DNA of 64,000 nt from Flaveria trinervia (GCA_025506515.1 CM046443.1:44595761-44659760); one strand, 5' to 3'. Positions 48,856 through 60,128 are shown, counted from the stretch's first letter. A program made the numbers and translations. Notes: generated from the letters alone by a model not told the origin.

Positions 48856-51800
48856 AGCGAACATACAGACTTTCGTCGGCCAAACACTTTCTCAAATTTG
48901 AGACGTGGAACACAGGGTGAATTCCACTAAGGTCGGAAGGTAACTCTAGTTTATAAGCAACTTTCCCAATCCTTTTCAGGATTTTGAAAGGTCCTACAAA
49001 CCTTGGAGCCAGTTTGCCCTTCTTTCCCAAACGAACCACCCCTTTCCACGGTGAAAACTTGAAGAAACCATCTCCCCAACTTGGAATTCTAATGGCTTAC
49101 GTCGCTTATCAGCATAACTCTTTGACGACGACTTCTCGCCACTTCAAGGTTCTTGCGAATTATAGAAACTTTATCGGTCATCTCTTGTATAAGTTCAGGA
49201 CCAGTGATGAAGTTTTCACCAACGTCGGTCCAACAGATCGTGTGAACGACATTTTTGACCATAAAGTGCTTCAAACGGTGCCATCTTGATACTCGAGTGG
49301 TAACTATTGTTATACGAAAATTCCGCGAGCGGTAGATGCGTATCCCAATCGCCACCAAAGTCAAGAACACAGAGACGTAGCAAATCCTCTAAAGTTTGGA
49401 TCGTTCGCGTTCGGTTTTGACCATCAGTTTGAGGATGGTAAGCCGTGCTTAGATCTAATTGTGTACCCAAAAGTTCTTGCATAGACGACCAAAATGTGAA
49501 GTGAAACGAGCGTCACGGTCGGATATGATGTGCAGAGGTATCCCATGACGACTTACAATCTCATCAACGTATATACGAGCTAACTTTGATGTCTTGTAAG
49601 TGTCACGTATGGGTATAAAATGTGCCGACTTGGTCAATCGGTCAACGATCACCCATATGCTATCATGTCCTCGAGAGGTTCGGGGTAGCTTTGTTATGAA
49701 GTCCATGGATATGTGTTCCCATTTCCACATAGGGATCTCGGGTTGCTCAAGTAATCCACTTGGACGTTGATGTTCGGCTTTAACTTTCGTACATGTGAGG
49801 CACTTAGCTACATAAGTCGCTATGTCTTTCTTCATTCCAGGCCACCAATATTGACCATGTAGGTCCATGTAAGTCTTATCGGAACCAGGATGAATAGAAT
49901 ACGAGCTTGATGAGCTTCGTTCATAATAAGGTACGAATGTTATCGCGATTTGGAACCCAAATACGATTGGCGAAGTACATCAATCCATTGGATTTTGTTT
50001 CCAATTGGGTTAGAAGATTATGCTCCAACTCATCCTTCTTCTCCCTTCTCGTTGAACCATTTGTTGAGCCTCCAGGATGCTAGACTCGATGTCACTCTCT
50101 ATTCTCAGGTTTTGTAGTAGTACGGTGGTCTCATTGACATCTAGTCGAATTTCAGTATCGAACTCTCCCAAGGTGTCAACCATTGACGTCGATCTCGAAT
50201 TTCTTGAAATGAGATCATCTTGTTGTGAATCTTTCGGCTCAGTGCATCGGCCACAACGTTTGCTTTACCAGATGGTAACGAATGTCACAATCATAGTCAC
50301 TAATCAACTCCACCCACGACGTTGTCTCATGTTGAGATCTTTTTGATTGAAAACGTGTTGAAGGCTTTTGTGATCGGTGTAGACTATACATTGCGTACCA
50401 TACAGGTAGTGCCTCCAAATCTTCAAAGCAAATACAACAGCACCAAGCTCGAGATCGTGGGTTTGTATAATTCACCTCGTGAACCTTCATTGTCTCGACG
50501 CATAAGCTATGACCTTCCCTCGTTGCATGAGAACACAACCAAGGCCTTGCTTAGATGCATCACAATACACGGTGAAATCGTCGTTTCCATCGGGTAGGGT
50601 CAATATAGGAGCATTGCACAACTTATGCTTTAACGCTTCAAAAGCTTCTTCTTGCTCGGTACCCACTCGAATGGTTTATTCTTTTGTGTCAAAGTAGTGC
50701 GGTCTTCGCGATCCTCGAGAAATGGCGATGAATCGCCGATAATACCAGCAAGACCAAGAAAAGAACGAACTTCGGTAGGAGTTGTAGGAAACACCAATTC
50801 TTCACAGCTTCCACCTTTGCAGGATCACGTGAATCCCTTGGCTATTCACCACGTGTCCTAGAAATTGAACTTCTTCGAGCCAGAAATCACACTTCGAGAA
50901 CTTTGCGTACAATTGCTCTTTCTTTAACAACTCAAGAACCAATCTCAAATGCAGCTCATGTTCGGTGTTGGACTTGGAATAGATAAGTATGTCATCAATA
51001 AAGACGATCACAAACTTGTCTAGATAAGGCTTGCATACTCGGTTCATGAGATCCATGAAGACAGCAGGAGCATTGGTTAAACCAAAAGGCATCACCATAA
51101 ACTCATAGTGTCCATAACGAGTACGAAAAGCAGTCTTTGGAATGTCATCCTCATGAACTCGTAATTGATGATATCCAGAACGTAGATCAATTTTCGAGAA
51201 TATGGCAGCTCCTTGAAGTTGATCAAACAAGTCATCGATGCGAGGAAGAGGATAACGATTCTTGATGGTAAGTTTGTTAAGCTCGCGATAATCGATGCAC
51301 ATACGAAACGATCCATCTTTCTTCTTCACGAAAAGAACAGGTGCACCCCAAGGCGAAGAACTAGGACGGATGAACCCTTCTCGGACAGCTCTTGCAGTTG
51401 ACAAGAGAGTTCTTGCATTTCCGATGGTGCAAGCCGATACGGTGACTTGGCCACGGGGTTTGCTCCCGGTATCAAGTCAATTTTAAACTCGACTTCACGC
51501 ACGGAGGTAAACCACTAAGGTCATCGGGAAATACTTCAGGAAAATCCCGTACGATAGGGACATCCTTAAGTTCTTTCCCTTTGACTTTCGTGTTGACCAC
51601 ATAAGCCAAGAAAGCCATATACTTCTTGTTTAAGCACTTTCGGGCTTGAGTGCAAGACATGAGTTTAAGCCCTTTAGAAGATTTTTCACCGAACACCTTC
51701 AACGTATCTCCAGAGGGTAACGGTATACGAATGCACTTCTCGAAACAAATGATCTCAGCATGGTGTTTGGCTAACCAATCCATACCAATGATGACGTCAA

Positions 51801-52107
51801 AGCTTCCAAGTTTCATAGGGATAAGATCGATTAGAAAATCATGCGTGTCAAGACTTAAGATACAATCACGAACGATAACGTCAACGGTAATTGGTTCTCC
51901 ATCGGCAACTTCAACAGTAAGAGGTCTTTCTAGTTTCGTATGTGGCTTAGCAAGTATGGTTTCAAACTCTATTGAAACAAAACTTTTATCGGCTCCGAAT
52001 CAAATAGGACATAGGCATAAGTTTTGTTAATAAGGAACATACCTGTTCAATTTTTTTAAGGTATTTAACAATACAGGTAAAATATGAAATAAATTCGATC
52101 ACAAAAT
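48856..52107 (-). pseudogene. pol: pol of gypsy B: PR-RT-RH-IN (broken)
   Basis: From right to left. Protease: FDS motif near 52000 with a one-base loss, then GSFDVIIGMDWLAKHHA (51816-51760). RT at 51404-50802: DGSFRMCIDYRELNK, KIDLRSGYHQLRV, MPFGLTNAPAVF and catalytic FIDD near 50990-51005. RNase H at about 50700-50240 in mixed frames (WVELISDYDCDIRYH). Integrase: HGQYWWPGMKKDIATYVAKC (49863 down), MDFITKLPRT and SDRDARFT acidic residues. The third site reads TDGQNRTRTIQT where the family normally has a Glu, apparently through a 3-nt insertion. The C-terminal GKLAPRFVGPFKILKRIG block (49030-48860) precedes the chromodomain. Non-functional as read. Confidence 0.88.
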
Positions 52108-53353
52108 TTAAGGGTGAGTTAACGTACCATTCACCACATCGTTGTTTGCTTGTGCTTGGTTAGCGTTGATGTTGAAAGCACGTCCTCGGGCTTGTGGAAC
52201 ATTACCCACAAGACGAGGGCATTGTGGGCAAAAATGGCCAGGTTCCCCACAGTTGTAGCAAACACGGTTTGTGACCACAGCGGCATTGTTAGGTGCACGG
52301 TGGCAAGTCGCCACCAAAATGACCATATTTACCGCACAAGGTGCAAATGCGGCATGGTTGATTCCCCGGGTGATGATACCTACACGTGCTGCACATCGGT
52401 TGAGGACCAGCATAAGCCCTAGCCCCAGGCACTTGTGCCACAGATGTAGCCGCAGGTACAGGTTGCCTTTGGAGTTGTTTAGGTGCAGCCACGGCATAGT
52501 TACGCGCCGGTGTGAACTTGCGCTTCTTGTTGTTGTTATGGCTGTTAGACGGTTCAGCTTGGTCTCCTTAACCGCCTCGGTAGCCGTCTTCTCTACCTTC
52601 TTTGCACCCTTCACAGACATGGTGCCCGCTCTTATATGGTTCTCGGTGAGTTGAGCGGTGATTGTAATGGCTTCTTCCAAGGTTGTGGGTCGGCTACCCA
52701 CCACAGCATCTTGAATTTGGGGTGGTACACCCTTAATGAACTTCTCGATGTTGCGGGGAACAGTGTCGACCATATGGGGCAGCAGTATACTCAACTCATG
52801 ATGTCTAGTTGAGTAGGCCAAATGATCACCATCATTTTGTTTCAAATTCCAAAACTCTTCTTCCAACTTTTGCAATTCACTTTTGGGCAGAACTTCGCGA
52901 TGGCGATGTTCTTGAACTCTTCCCATGTAAGTGCTAGAATGGCATCGGGTCCACGATCCTCTTCTCGCTATTCCACCAGGTAAGAGCCCTTTGTTGGAAC
53001 ATACTAGTGGCATAACGAACCTTGAGTGCATCGGGACACTCACAATTGATAAAGGTATTCTCCATGCTTTCGAACCACTCAAGAAGACCAGTGGCTCCTT
53101 CCTTGCCACTAAAACTAGTGGGCTTGCAAGAGCTGAAGTGTTTGAAGGTGCAAGTTTGATTATTCCCGTGTTGATTGTTCCCGTTTTGATTGTTGCTATT
53201 CTCTCCATGACCATTTCCATTGTTGCTAGCGTTGGTCATTAAGGTGCTATTAAGTTCAGCAACCATGGTCGGAATAACAGCAGCCATTTGTCGAGCAATC
53301 ATGGCGGCTAACTTACGATCGGAACTTCCACGCTTTCCATGATGCCGAGACAT
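52108..53353 (-). pseudogene. gag: gag of gypsy B (frameshifted)
   Basis: ATG at 53353 (MSRHHGKRGSSDRKLAAMIA), Asn/Gly-rich (53260-53160), then the capsid retrotrans_gag domain: EWFESMENTFINCECPDALK, VRYATSMFQQRALTWWN. A frameshift near 52930-52980 leads to LQKLEEEFWNLKQNDGD and VPRNIEKFIKGVPPQIQDAV. A single CCHC zinc knuckle (CYNCGEPGHFCPQCP) lies at about 52260-52216. The frame ends at 52108. Length about 415 codons is normal for Tekay-type gag. Confidence 0.86.
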
Positions 53354-54022
53354 GCTGGATATACAAATGAGTTAGATATGAGAATTGGAATAACAAGATT
53401 AATGTTCAACAAGGATAAGGCAAAAAGTTGTAAGGCACATGGAATGTTCCATTTGGTAACGCATTACCATTTGGAAACGTTGACACGTCAAGGTAAGTTG
53501 ACCACTCGCTCGCCTTAGAAATTTGTGTATGTTGACCATGGTTTATCACTCATCCAGAAATCCCCAGGTAAGCATAACTAGTCCCGTAGGATTTATGCGA
53601 TATGCTTGCCTTAGCCGAGGGCCTTTTGCCAGGAAATCCAGAATACAGGTGTCCATGTGTCACACAAATTTCTTAGGTTTATGAAATCAAAACCATGATG
53701 AGATTTACATAGATTAGACATAAGTCTAAAGATTTAATTCTATGCATAAGTATACGATTCCACGTGTTGACGAGAATAAGATTAAGAAGTTTCATTTGTC
53801 GGGGAGAGTCAATGAGTCAAAGTTAAGTTTAGGGAGACAAGTAACAAAGTTTAGACAATTACAAGGCAACCTATGCTAAGGCATCAAGTTGCACATAAAG
53901 TATAGCATTATGTAGCATGTAACAATATATATATTTCCAAGAATATAATATTACCCTATGAGGTTCATGCATAAGCTATAGTCTAGGTCACCATTACTAA
54001 TAACCTAAATCCCTATAGTTAT
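53354..54022 (-). other. Leader of gypsy B between primer site and gag
   Basis: About 670 bp, non-coding, AT-rich. It shares blocks with the gypsy C leader ('agtctaggtca', 'taataacctaaatccctat', 'cccaggtaag'), linking B and C as related families. Confidence 0.7.
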
Positions 54023-54037
54023 GGGCTCTGATACCAA
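54023..54037 (-). other. Primer binding site of gypsy B
   Basis: The minus strand reads TTGGTATCAGAGCCC, initiator-Met-tRNA type, two bases from the 5' LTR edge at 54040. Confidence 0.88.
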
Positions 54038-54039
54038 TC

Positions 54040-56551
54040 TGTCACACCCCAACCTTGACGGCGGAAACGTCGAGATGTGAGGGTTAAGATTGTTCACAGC
54101 CACATAACGCTATATTAAATTGTAAATATTATTATCATAAGTCTTGAAATACAAATATAATCATAATTCCCAAACAAGTAATAAGTTCGAATGCAACAAA
54201 AACATAAAGTAAACTTTTTATTTCATTTACTAGGTCCAATCCTAGATTATGGCATGCTTCAAAAAGATCACTTTAAGCTTGAGGTTGACCTGAAACATGA
54301 TAAAAATAAGAGTCACTAAATAGTTGGTGAGTTTCCAAGGTTTTCATACATAATAAAAAAGTTACAAGTAGCAATTCATGTCATAAGTTATAAGCTAGTA
54401 AGGTTATAGAACACATATCGTTACAACCAAACCTCGACTTGATTACAAGTATAAAAGATTGGCTAAGTGTATTTGGTTCCCTAGTGCACAAGCATACGGC
54501 TCCTAGGAGTCGGCAATACATCGACTTTAGCACCAATAGGCTTGTCAGGCCCAAAGATCTAAGACGTTGCCAGGCTAGCAATAGTTAATGATTGTAATCA
54601 AACTATGTATCTCATATAAACACTTACAATAAACAATAACCATGACAGAATAATAAGTTGAATTGCACGTGATTTACAAGTCTCAAACGTGTATAAGTGT
54701 ATCATGTATAAGTTATCATGTTTCACCCCAAAATAGTGTGAAAAAAGTAAAAAGGGGCAAGAAAACTCACTTGACAATAAATATATAATGGCGGTTTAAT
54801 AATAATATTAACAAGCGTCGCTCCAAGGTGTATCGTCACAAGACACCTAGATTATATATTACAAGATTTAAACTTAAACATAATGATTTAACTAATTAAT
54901 GAGTACTAGGGTTAAGTGGAGTTTGAGGTTTGTTAAATAATATATTTAACAAATGAAAATCATTTATATTTTCTAAAAAAAAAATAATATATATTTATGT
55001 TTTATACTAATTATGTGAAAAAAAAGAATACTAATAACATTTTGAAAGTTTTATAAAATTTGAATAGTTTTCTTTTATAGCAAAAAGAATTATGTACTAT
55101 TAAACGATATTAAAAGAAACATTTTGAAACAATAATAATTTTTTATTATTATTTGTAATCCATTTTATTATTCATAAAAAAAAAAAGAAAGAAAAAAAAA
55201 AAATAAAAAAAAAAATATAATAATTACTTAGACTAAAAAAATATACAGAAATATATGGTGGCTTTTTGAAAATATTTAAAGTTTAAAAATAATTTTTATA
55301 TATATTAAAAACGTTTTTATAATTTAATTAAGGGTTAAAACCCTTTAAAAAAAATAACATGATGGTGCCCGGGTTCGAACCCGGGACCTCATGTGTGTGA
55401 GTGGAGTAACATAACCAGTGAACCAAGGCATCCAGCCGCGATAGTGTTCGCGTTTAAATTAATAAAAAGCATAACTAAACAACACCCCCAAATCCTTAAG
55501 AACCCTAGAACCCGATCGATCCAAATTGATTGTCAATTCGAGGTTGTTGATCGAACTAACCATGGGGCTTTTGTTCCCCATGCTAAAACGAGCATATTCA
55601 TGTATGTAATTTACCCGAACAAGTTCGAATTGAAGGTGAACCCAACGATGCACAAGTCGCGGTCAAGGGAGATGCAGAAACGATGTAAACGTTGATGATA
55701 ACACAATTAACCTTGTGTATAGCTTCGTATGTCAAGCTAGAACAAAGCCCCTTATCGATTTCAAATCTTGATGTTCGGAAGATAGCGTTCGAGTATGTTG
55801 CAGCTCGTGATCAACCGAGAGAATCGAATGAGATGTTTTTGTTTATTTCAGGTGAAATTGATGATTTCAATCGATTAGAATCAGATAAACGCTCGTTTTG
55901 GTTCAGTTAATTGGGTTATGATTGGAGTTTAATGCTCAAACGGTTATGGATCTTAACATGCTTCGGTTACACCTTCGAATGGAGTTTGTAACCGATTGAT
56001 AAACGCCTTAAAGTTCATAACGAGGTTCGAATTGTGTTCACGAAGCGATTGGTATAATTTGGGAATAAAACGGATGAATTTTTACGGAGTTTGGAACCTC
56101 GCCGCGCCGTGTCGGAGTTCCGCCGGCCGGCGGCCGGAAAATCGGGGTAAAGGGGGCGGGTGGTTTGGGGTTTTAATTGTATTTACACAATTGGTCCCTG
56201 CAGTTTTGTTCTTATTAAATTATGCTCAAAACTTGCATTTAAATTTTAAAGAATAACTATTTAACCCCCTTGGACTTAATTAAGTTTTAACTTTGTTAAC
56301 TTTGATACTTATTATTATTATTTTTATTATCATTATATTATTATTATTATAATTATATTATTATTATTATTTTTACATAATAGTTTTATACTTTTATTAA
56401 TATTAACATTATTATCATATAATATTTATAACTTTAAATTAATAAGAAAAAATCATACATAAATAGCCCACCAAGTTTCATAAATAGCATAAATGGCCCT
56501 TACAAGAACTAACAAAATTAACTTTTAGTTAAAAAAAAACGAGATGTTACA
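54040..56551 (-). repeat. 5' LTR of gypsy B
   Basis: 2,512 bp, same ends as the 3' copy. No credible gene. Adenine-rich tracts near 55170-55220 replace the (TA)n tract seen in the other LTR. tRNA-like segment at 55361-55432. GC-rich patch at about 56098-56160. Confidence 0.92.
55361..55432 (-). other. tRNA-Val(CAC)-like segment in 5' LTR of B
   Basis: Identical by eye to the copy at 47443-47514: same A box, CTCACAC anticodon loop and T-arm. Flanking LTR DNA differs by several indels, while these 72 bp do not. Confidence 0.68.
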
Positions 56552-56556
56552 GGAAG

Positions 56557-58050
56557 CAGGTTGGCCTTAGACGAACAAAAAGAAAGAGAAAAGAGGGAAG
56601 CTGACATGTAGCTTCGGAGGGAAAGGATAGCTTTCCTAACCTCCTGAGGTTTTTCCCTTCAAGAACTATATCCACACAATGATGAGACGATCCTATGGCT
56701 CTTCAACAAAGAGCAGGATCTACTGGAGAAGAGAGAACAAAACTAGAAGAGAGAAGTTAAAGGAGAAGAAGAGAAGGAAGAAGAAGCTAGAGTCACTAGG
56801 ACCAAGAAGATAGGTGAGAAAGCCTAGATGAAAGACGATCTCTGGGCTCACGGCTTCTCTAGCAGATAGGTGGGACCCATGTTTGAAAAGACACTCCAGC
56901 GAATTGTTAGTGAAATCAAGGCTGACAATCGTTTGGGCAAAAGGAAAGAGATGTATAGAAGGGTACAGGGGATGCTCTTTAAGCCAACCACTCAACCCCA
57001 ACCTAAACCATTCCCTCACCATTCACCATCAAAACTAAACCCTACACACCTGAACCTACACCACTATCCATACCCACTTCTTCACCTCAACCACCCAAAT
57101 TACCCATCCTTCACCCAAAACACTTTCCAGAACCACTATACCACAACCTACCCAACAACCTTCCAAACCATCCCCTCAGCCTTCTAAACATCTCTCCCTA
57201 GAGGAATTCAAGGCAATCAAGACAAAGCTCTCAAACTGTACAACCCTGAGTGATATCTCTTATGAAGAAGACTCTGTCAAACTGACTATGTTGATGGATC
57301 TTCATGTTCCTTCATAAAGATCAACTTCTTGATTTGCCCAGAGGAACACTAGACCATGCTGCTAGACTTCTTGGTCTCAACTCTGATTCCTTAAATCATG
57401 AAGAGAAGAAACTAAGAAGAAAGCTGGTGACTCTACTGGACACAAAGAAAGGGGACAAGATTCCTAGTCAGCCTCTTGTTCCCAGAAAGAAAATCATCCA
57501 GTGGAGGTTCGATGAAGCCTCTCACAAATTTATTTTGGAAAGAGAGAATGGAGAAAGCAACATGTTAAATGCCTCTTCTCCGCTACACTCCAGTAGATTT
57601 GATATTGCTGAGTTGGCAGAGAAACCGTTCTCTAAGTCCTCTAACTCTGAAACTACTGCTCACATCAGAAGTCACCTTAGCAGCCTTCATCTTGCTGAGC
57701 TTACCACAAAGGCAAAGATTGAAAAAGAGTTGAAACTGAGAGAGAAGGAAGACAAGGAAAGGTCACCACAAAAGCACTGCTTTTATATAGATGGTGGAAG
57801 GCCCTGAATTGGAACCTATAGTTAGATGGGAGTATGACTACAGCTCTTATCAACTAACTCTTTTCAGAGGGACACGATAGAGGGTAGAAAGCATTAGGAT
57901 GATAGACTGGAGTTCCTGTCAACTAATGATCTGTACAAGCTTCTTAGTACTACTTCAAGAACAACAAAAAAACCAGATAATACCTACTTTCCTTGGTGCT
58001 GAAGGTTTTGAGGAGCAGAAACAAATGAGGTTCTGGTAGCATCAGCCTAG
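56557..58050 (+). pseudogene. Third ORF of copia E, part 2
   Basis: Resumes after B with Lys/Glu-rich coil, equivalent to F 36680-36960. The C-terminal domain is clean at 57304-57807 (LLGLNSDSLNHEEKKLRRK, KIIQWRFDEASHKFILEREN, SSRFDIAELAEKPFSKSSN). It then shifts frame but stays alignable to VASA-TAG at 58050. Stops occur near 56827 and 57318. The match to F at both DNA and protein level confirms continuity across B. Confidence 0.82.
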
Positions 58051-58058
58051 GGGGAGTT
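58048..58058 (+). other. Polypurine tract of E
   Basis: 'tagggggagtt' abutting the 3' LTR; the first three bases are the ORF3 stop. Confidence 0.82.
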
Positions 58059-58720
58059 TGTTGGATCAAGAAGAATGTTGGTGCAACCAAAACCAAATCA
58101 CCTAGACAAATTTTAGTGCTCGGAAGAAGTAGCCTCTTCCAAAGTATAAGTGGCTTTGGAAGTACTTGTTCTTCCGAAGCCATTTAACTTTCGGAAGACA
58201 CTACTATGAACCAGCGGACACAAGTATGATCTCTAACACTCCGCTGTAGACCTCTAATAATGCATGGCGTTTTCCCAAAAGGTCATGTAGTTGACCATAC
58301 TTTATTCCACTGTTCACTTTTTTATGTTAGTACAAGTTACCAACTTTAGTTGGTGACAAAGGGTAAGTCAGGGACATGTCCTGACTACCATATCTTAGAT
58401 AAGACTTTATCTAAGATACCTTAAACTATCTTTGTAGTATTTGCTTTAGTTAGAGGATTCCAGCTGGTATCAAAGTATATCCGGCTGTAGGTAGTATTAT
58501 ATATAGTTTCTCATTGTAACTCGTAAGATGATGCTTGTAAGAGTCTTGTAATACTTTGAGTTGAGAAGCAATATATGCAAGTACCTTGAAAATTATCTTT
58601 CGGTGTTTATTGTTACTTATTATATTATTATCAACTCTTAGAGACTCTGATTCATCCGAGTGTAGTTCAAGTGAGTTTGAGAGAAAAACCAAGTGTTTTG
58701 TGACAAAATCCGATCTTGCA
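58059..58720 (+). repeat. 3' LTR of copia E (internally deleted)
   Basis: 662 bp, TGTTGGATC...GATCTTGCA. Compared with the 5' LTR it lacks about 200 bp right after 'caaattttagtg'. The missing part is the region carrying most CTTCCGAAG sites. It is followed by the TSD ACCTC. Confidence 0.9.
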
Positions 58721-58725
58721 ACCTC

Positions 58726-59065
58726 TGTAGCTTAGGCTGAGTCAGATCAACCTGAGGAAGTGCATGAAGAGACAGTCCAATCAACTCCAATTCAAGTGGC
58801 TCCTCTTGCATTTGAGAGACCCATCTTATCCTGGACCTTCACAACTAATCTATAGAGATGGCATGTGATCAGAGATCAAAGTGGTGAAGATGTCTACACA
58901 TGGCAAGACCTATTCAACCTACCTCTGCATGATCTCTTTGAGATGAGAAGATACTATAAGAGTCTGAGTGATCCTGACCATCTAGCAAAGAAGGGCATGG
59001 TCATCATCATAATAAGGACTATCAAAAGTTGAAGATCTTCAAATGTTTTAGTAGCATTAGCCTAG
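58726..59065 (+). pseudogene. Third ORF of copia D, part 2 (C-terminus)
   Basis: Encodes VAPLAFERPILSWTFTTNL, then YTWQDLFNLPLHDLFEMRRY and SDPDHLAKKGMVIIIIRTIK, and ends VALA-TAG at 59065 inside the polypurine tract. The end matches the VASA-stop ends of E and F ORF3. One early stop near 58854 and a frameshift at the end. Confidence 0.75.
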
Positions 59066-59073
59066 GGGGATTT

Positions 59074-59885
59074 TGTAAGGATTCATATAAGTCTGATGCA
59101 ACCAAAATATCCAAAGTCTCTCTGCATGCATGCACTGAAGAACAGAAGTAGAAATGCTTCGGAAGTTTTACACCTTGCACTAGAATATTCTAAGTGTAAA
59201 ATCTTCCAAAGCCAAGACAACATCTTCCGAAGCCAAAAGTGAAATCTTCTGAAGCTTGAAAGACAAAGTCTTCTGAAGCCAAAGAGTGAAGACAAAGTTC
59301 TTCCGAAGACTTTTAGATACATGCTTTTATCTTATGTACTTTACCATAAAGCTGGACCACTTTCCGCTGCAACTCTGTTCACTCACCAACTTACATGAGT
59401 TGGTGAAAAGGTCCATGCTTTTGGTAACTGTACATTAAGGTCTTGAGTCTGAGCTTTCTACTTTATGTACTTTTTTTCCTTTTTGTAATATATTAGGATG
59501 TGAGTTATGGCATGTCATAGTCATTAGTCAAAAGGCAATCTGCCATTTGACTCTACATTTGATTTTGTTGTTGTCTAGTCTTATGTATCCGGCTGGCGTT
59601 ATAAGTATGGCTGGTTGTAGGATGATAAAGTATCTCAAGTACTTGTAACTTTCTATCTATGCTTTGTAACATTTGTAAAATAACTTGAGAAGCAATATAC
59701 AACATTCTTGAAAACCAAATACTTGTGTTGTTAGCTATCTTGTTCTGTCTTATTTTTACTTGTGTTCTTAGAATCTTTCACTTAAGTTACCGGTTCCCTA
59801 TTTGATCTGTTAAGTGTTCTAAAGAACTCTCCTCATTGTGTTGTTGTCTTGTAATTGCATACCTTCACCAGTCTTGCACCCTGCA
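59074..59885 (+). repeat. 3' LTR of copia D
   Basis: 812 bp beginning TGTAAGGATTC and ending CACCCTGCA, preceded by tract 'tagggggatttt'. U3 (59150-59310) has CTTCCGAAG and variants ('cttctgaagc', 'cttccaaagc'). The right flank ATAAT enters the K fragment. The 5' LTR is off-window, so the TSD cannot be checked. Confidence 0.82.
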
Positions 59886-60128
59886 ATAATGATATAAATA
59901 TATTAACTAGTTGAAACAGGAAGCCATGCTTGAACAACTTTAGGCTTTGGTGTAGATGACTTTTTACAAATAAATTTATTAACTAGATTAGTTAATCTGC
60001 TTCCAAAGAATTCTCATGAACATGTCTATGATGGAGCTCAGGAAAGTTTTTAACTGCATGATCATCTTTACCACACCTGAAACAATGTGATTTTAATATA
60101 GGTCTGTTATGCTGCAAATTACGGATCT
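59886..60128 (-). pseudogene. gag: Copia gag scrap K (second zinc knuckle)
   Basis: The minus strand encodes HCFRCGKDDHAVKNFPELHH, a CCHC-like knuckle with the last Cys changed to Phe. After a frame change comes NKFICKKSSTPKPKVVQAW, matching the KAWVS gag end of A, D, E and F. It is truncated on the left by D and on the right by I, making it the oldest layer seen. Confidence 0.65.

Larger units (their letters stand above)
46099..56551 (-). mobile_element. Ty3-gypsy element B, Tekay-type chromovirus (minus strand)
   Basis: 10.45 kb with LTRs of 2,519 bp (46099-48617, the 3' LTR) and 2,512 bp (54040-56551, the 5' LTR), ends TGTCACACC and GATGTTACA on the plus strand. Primer site at 54023-54037 and polypurine tract at 48618-48632 give the minus-strand direction. 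Domain order gag, PR, RT, RH, IN, chromodomain fits Tekay/Del chromoviruses. Flanks AAAAG and GGAAG share only three of five bases, so the TSD is poor. It splits E ORF3. All ORFs have frameshifts. Confidence 0.92.
25059..58720 (+). mobile_element. Copia element E, SIRE-like, gag-deleted (host of F, G, B)
   Basis: 5' LTR 25059-25917, 3' LTR 58059-58720, both TGTTGGATC...TNCA, with an exact 5-bp TSD ACCTC at 25054-25058 and 58721-58725. Internal pieces: gag end plus pol (25918-26513, 39041-40122, 42272-44111), spacer (44112-44705), ORF3 (44706-46098 and 56557-58050). The 5' LTR runs straight into the last codons of gag, so primer site, leader and nearly all gag are deleted. The 3' LTR has lost about 200 bp. 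The element needed help in trans, or decayed after insertion. Confidence 0.88.
16568..59885 (+). mobile_element. Copia element D (host of C, PIF, E; 5' part off-window)
   Basis: Visible pieces are gag tail and pol (16568-20483), spacer (20484-22471, holding a PIF/Harbinger element), third ORF part 1 (22472-25058), part 2 (58726-59065) and 3' LTR (59074-59885). Continuity across E is shown by ACCTC on both sides of E (25054-25058 and 58721-58725) and by the ORF3 end plus polypurine tract appearing only after 58726. Its 5' LTR and most of gag lie to the left of gypsy C, outside the window. All coding parts are decayed. Confidence 0.82.

Noticed and set aside
46094..56556. Clean TSD for gypsy B
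   Set aside because: Flanks are AAAAG and GGAAG, matching at only three of five bases. The LTR ends are clear, so the insertion stands but the duplication is not convincing.
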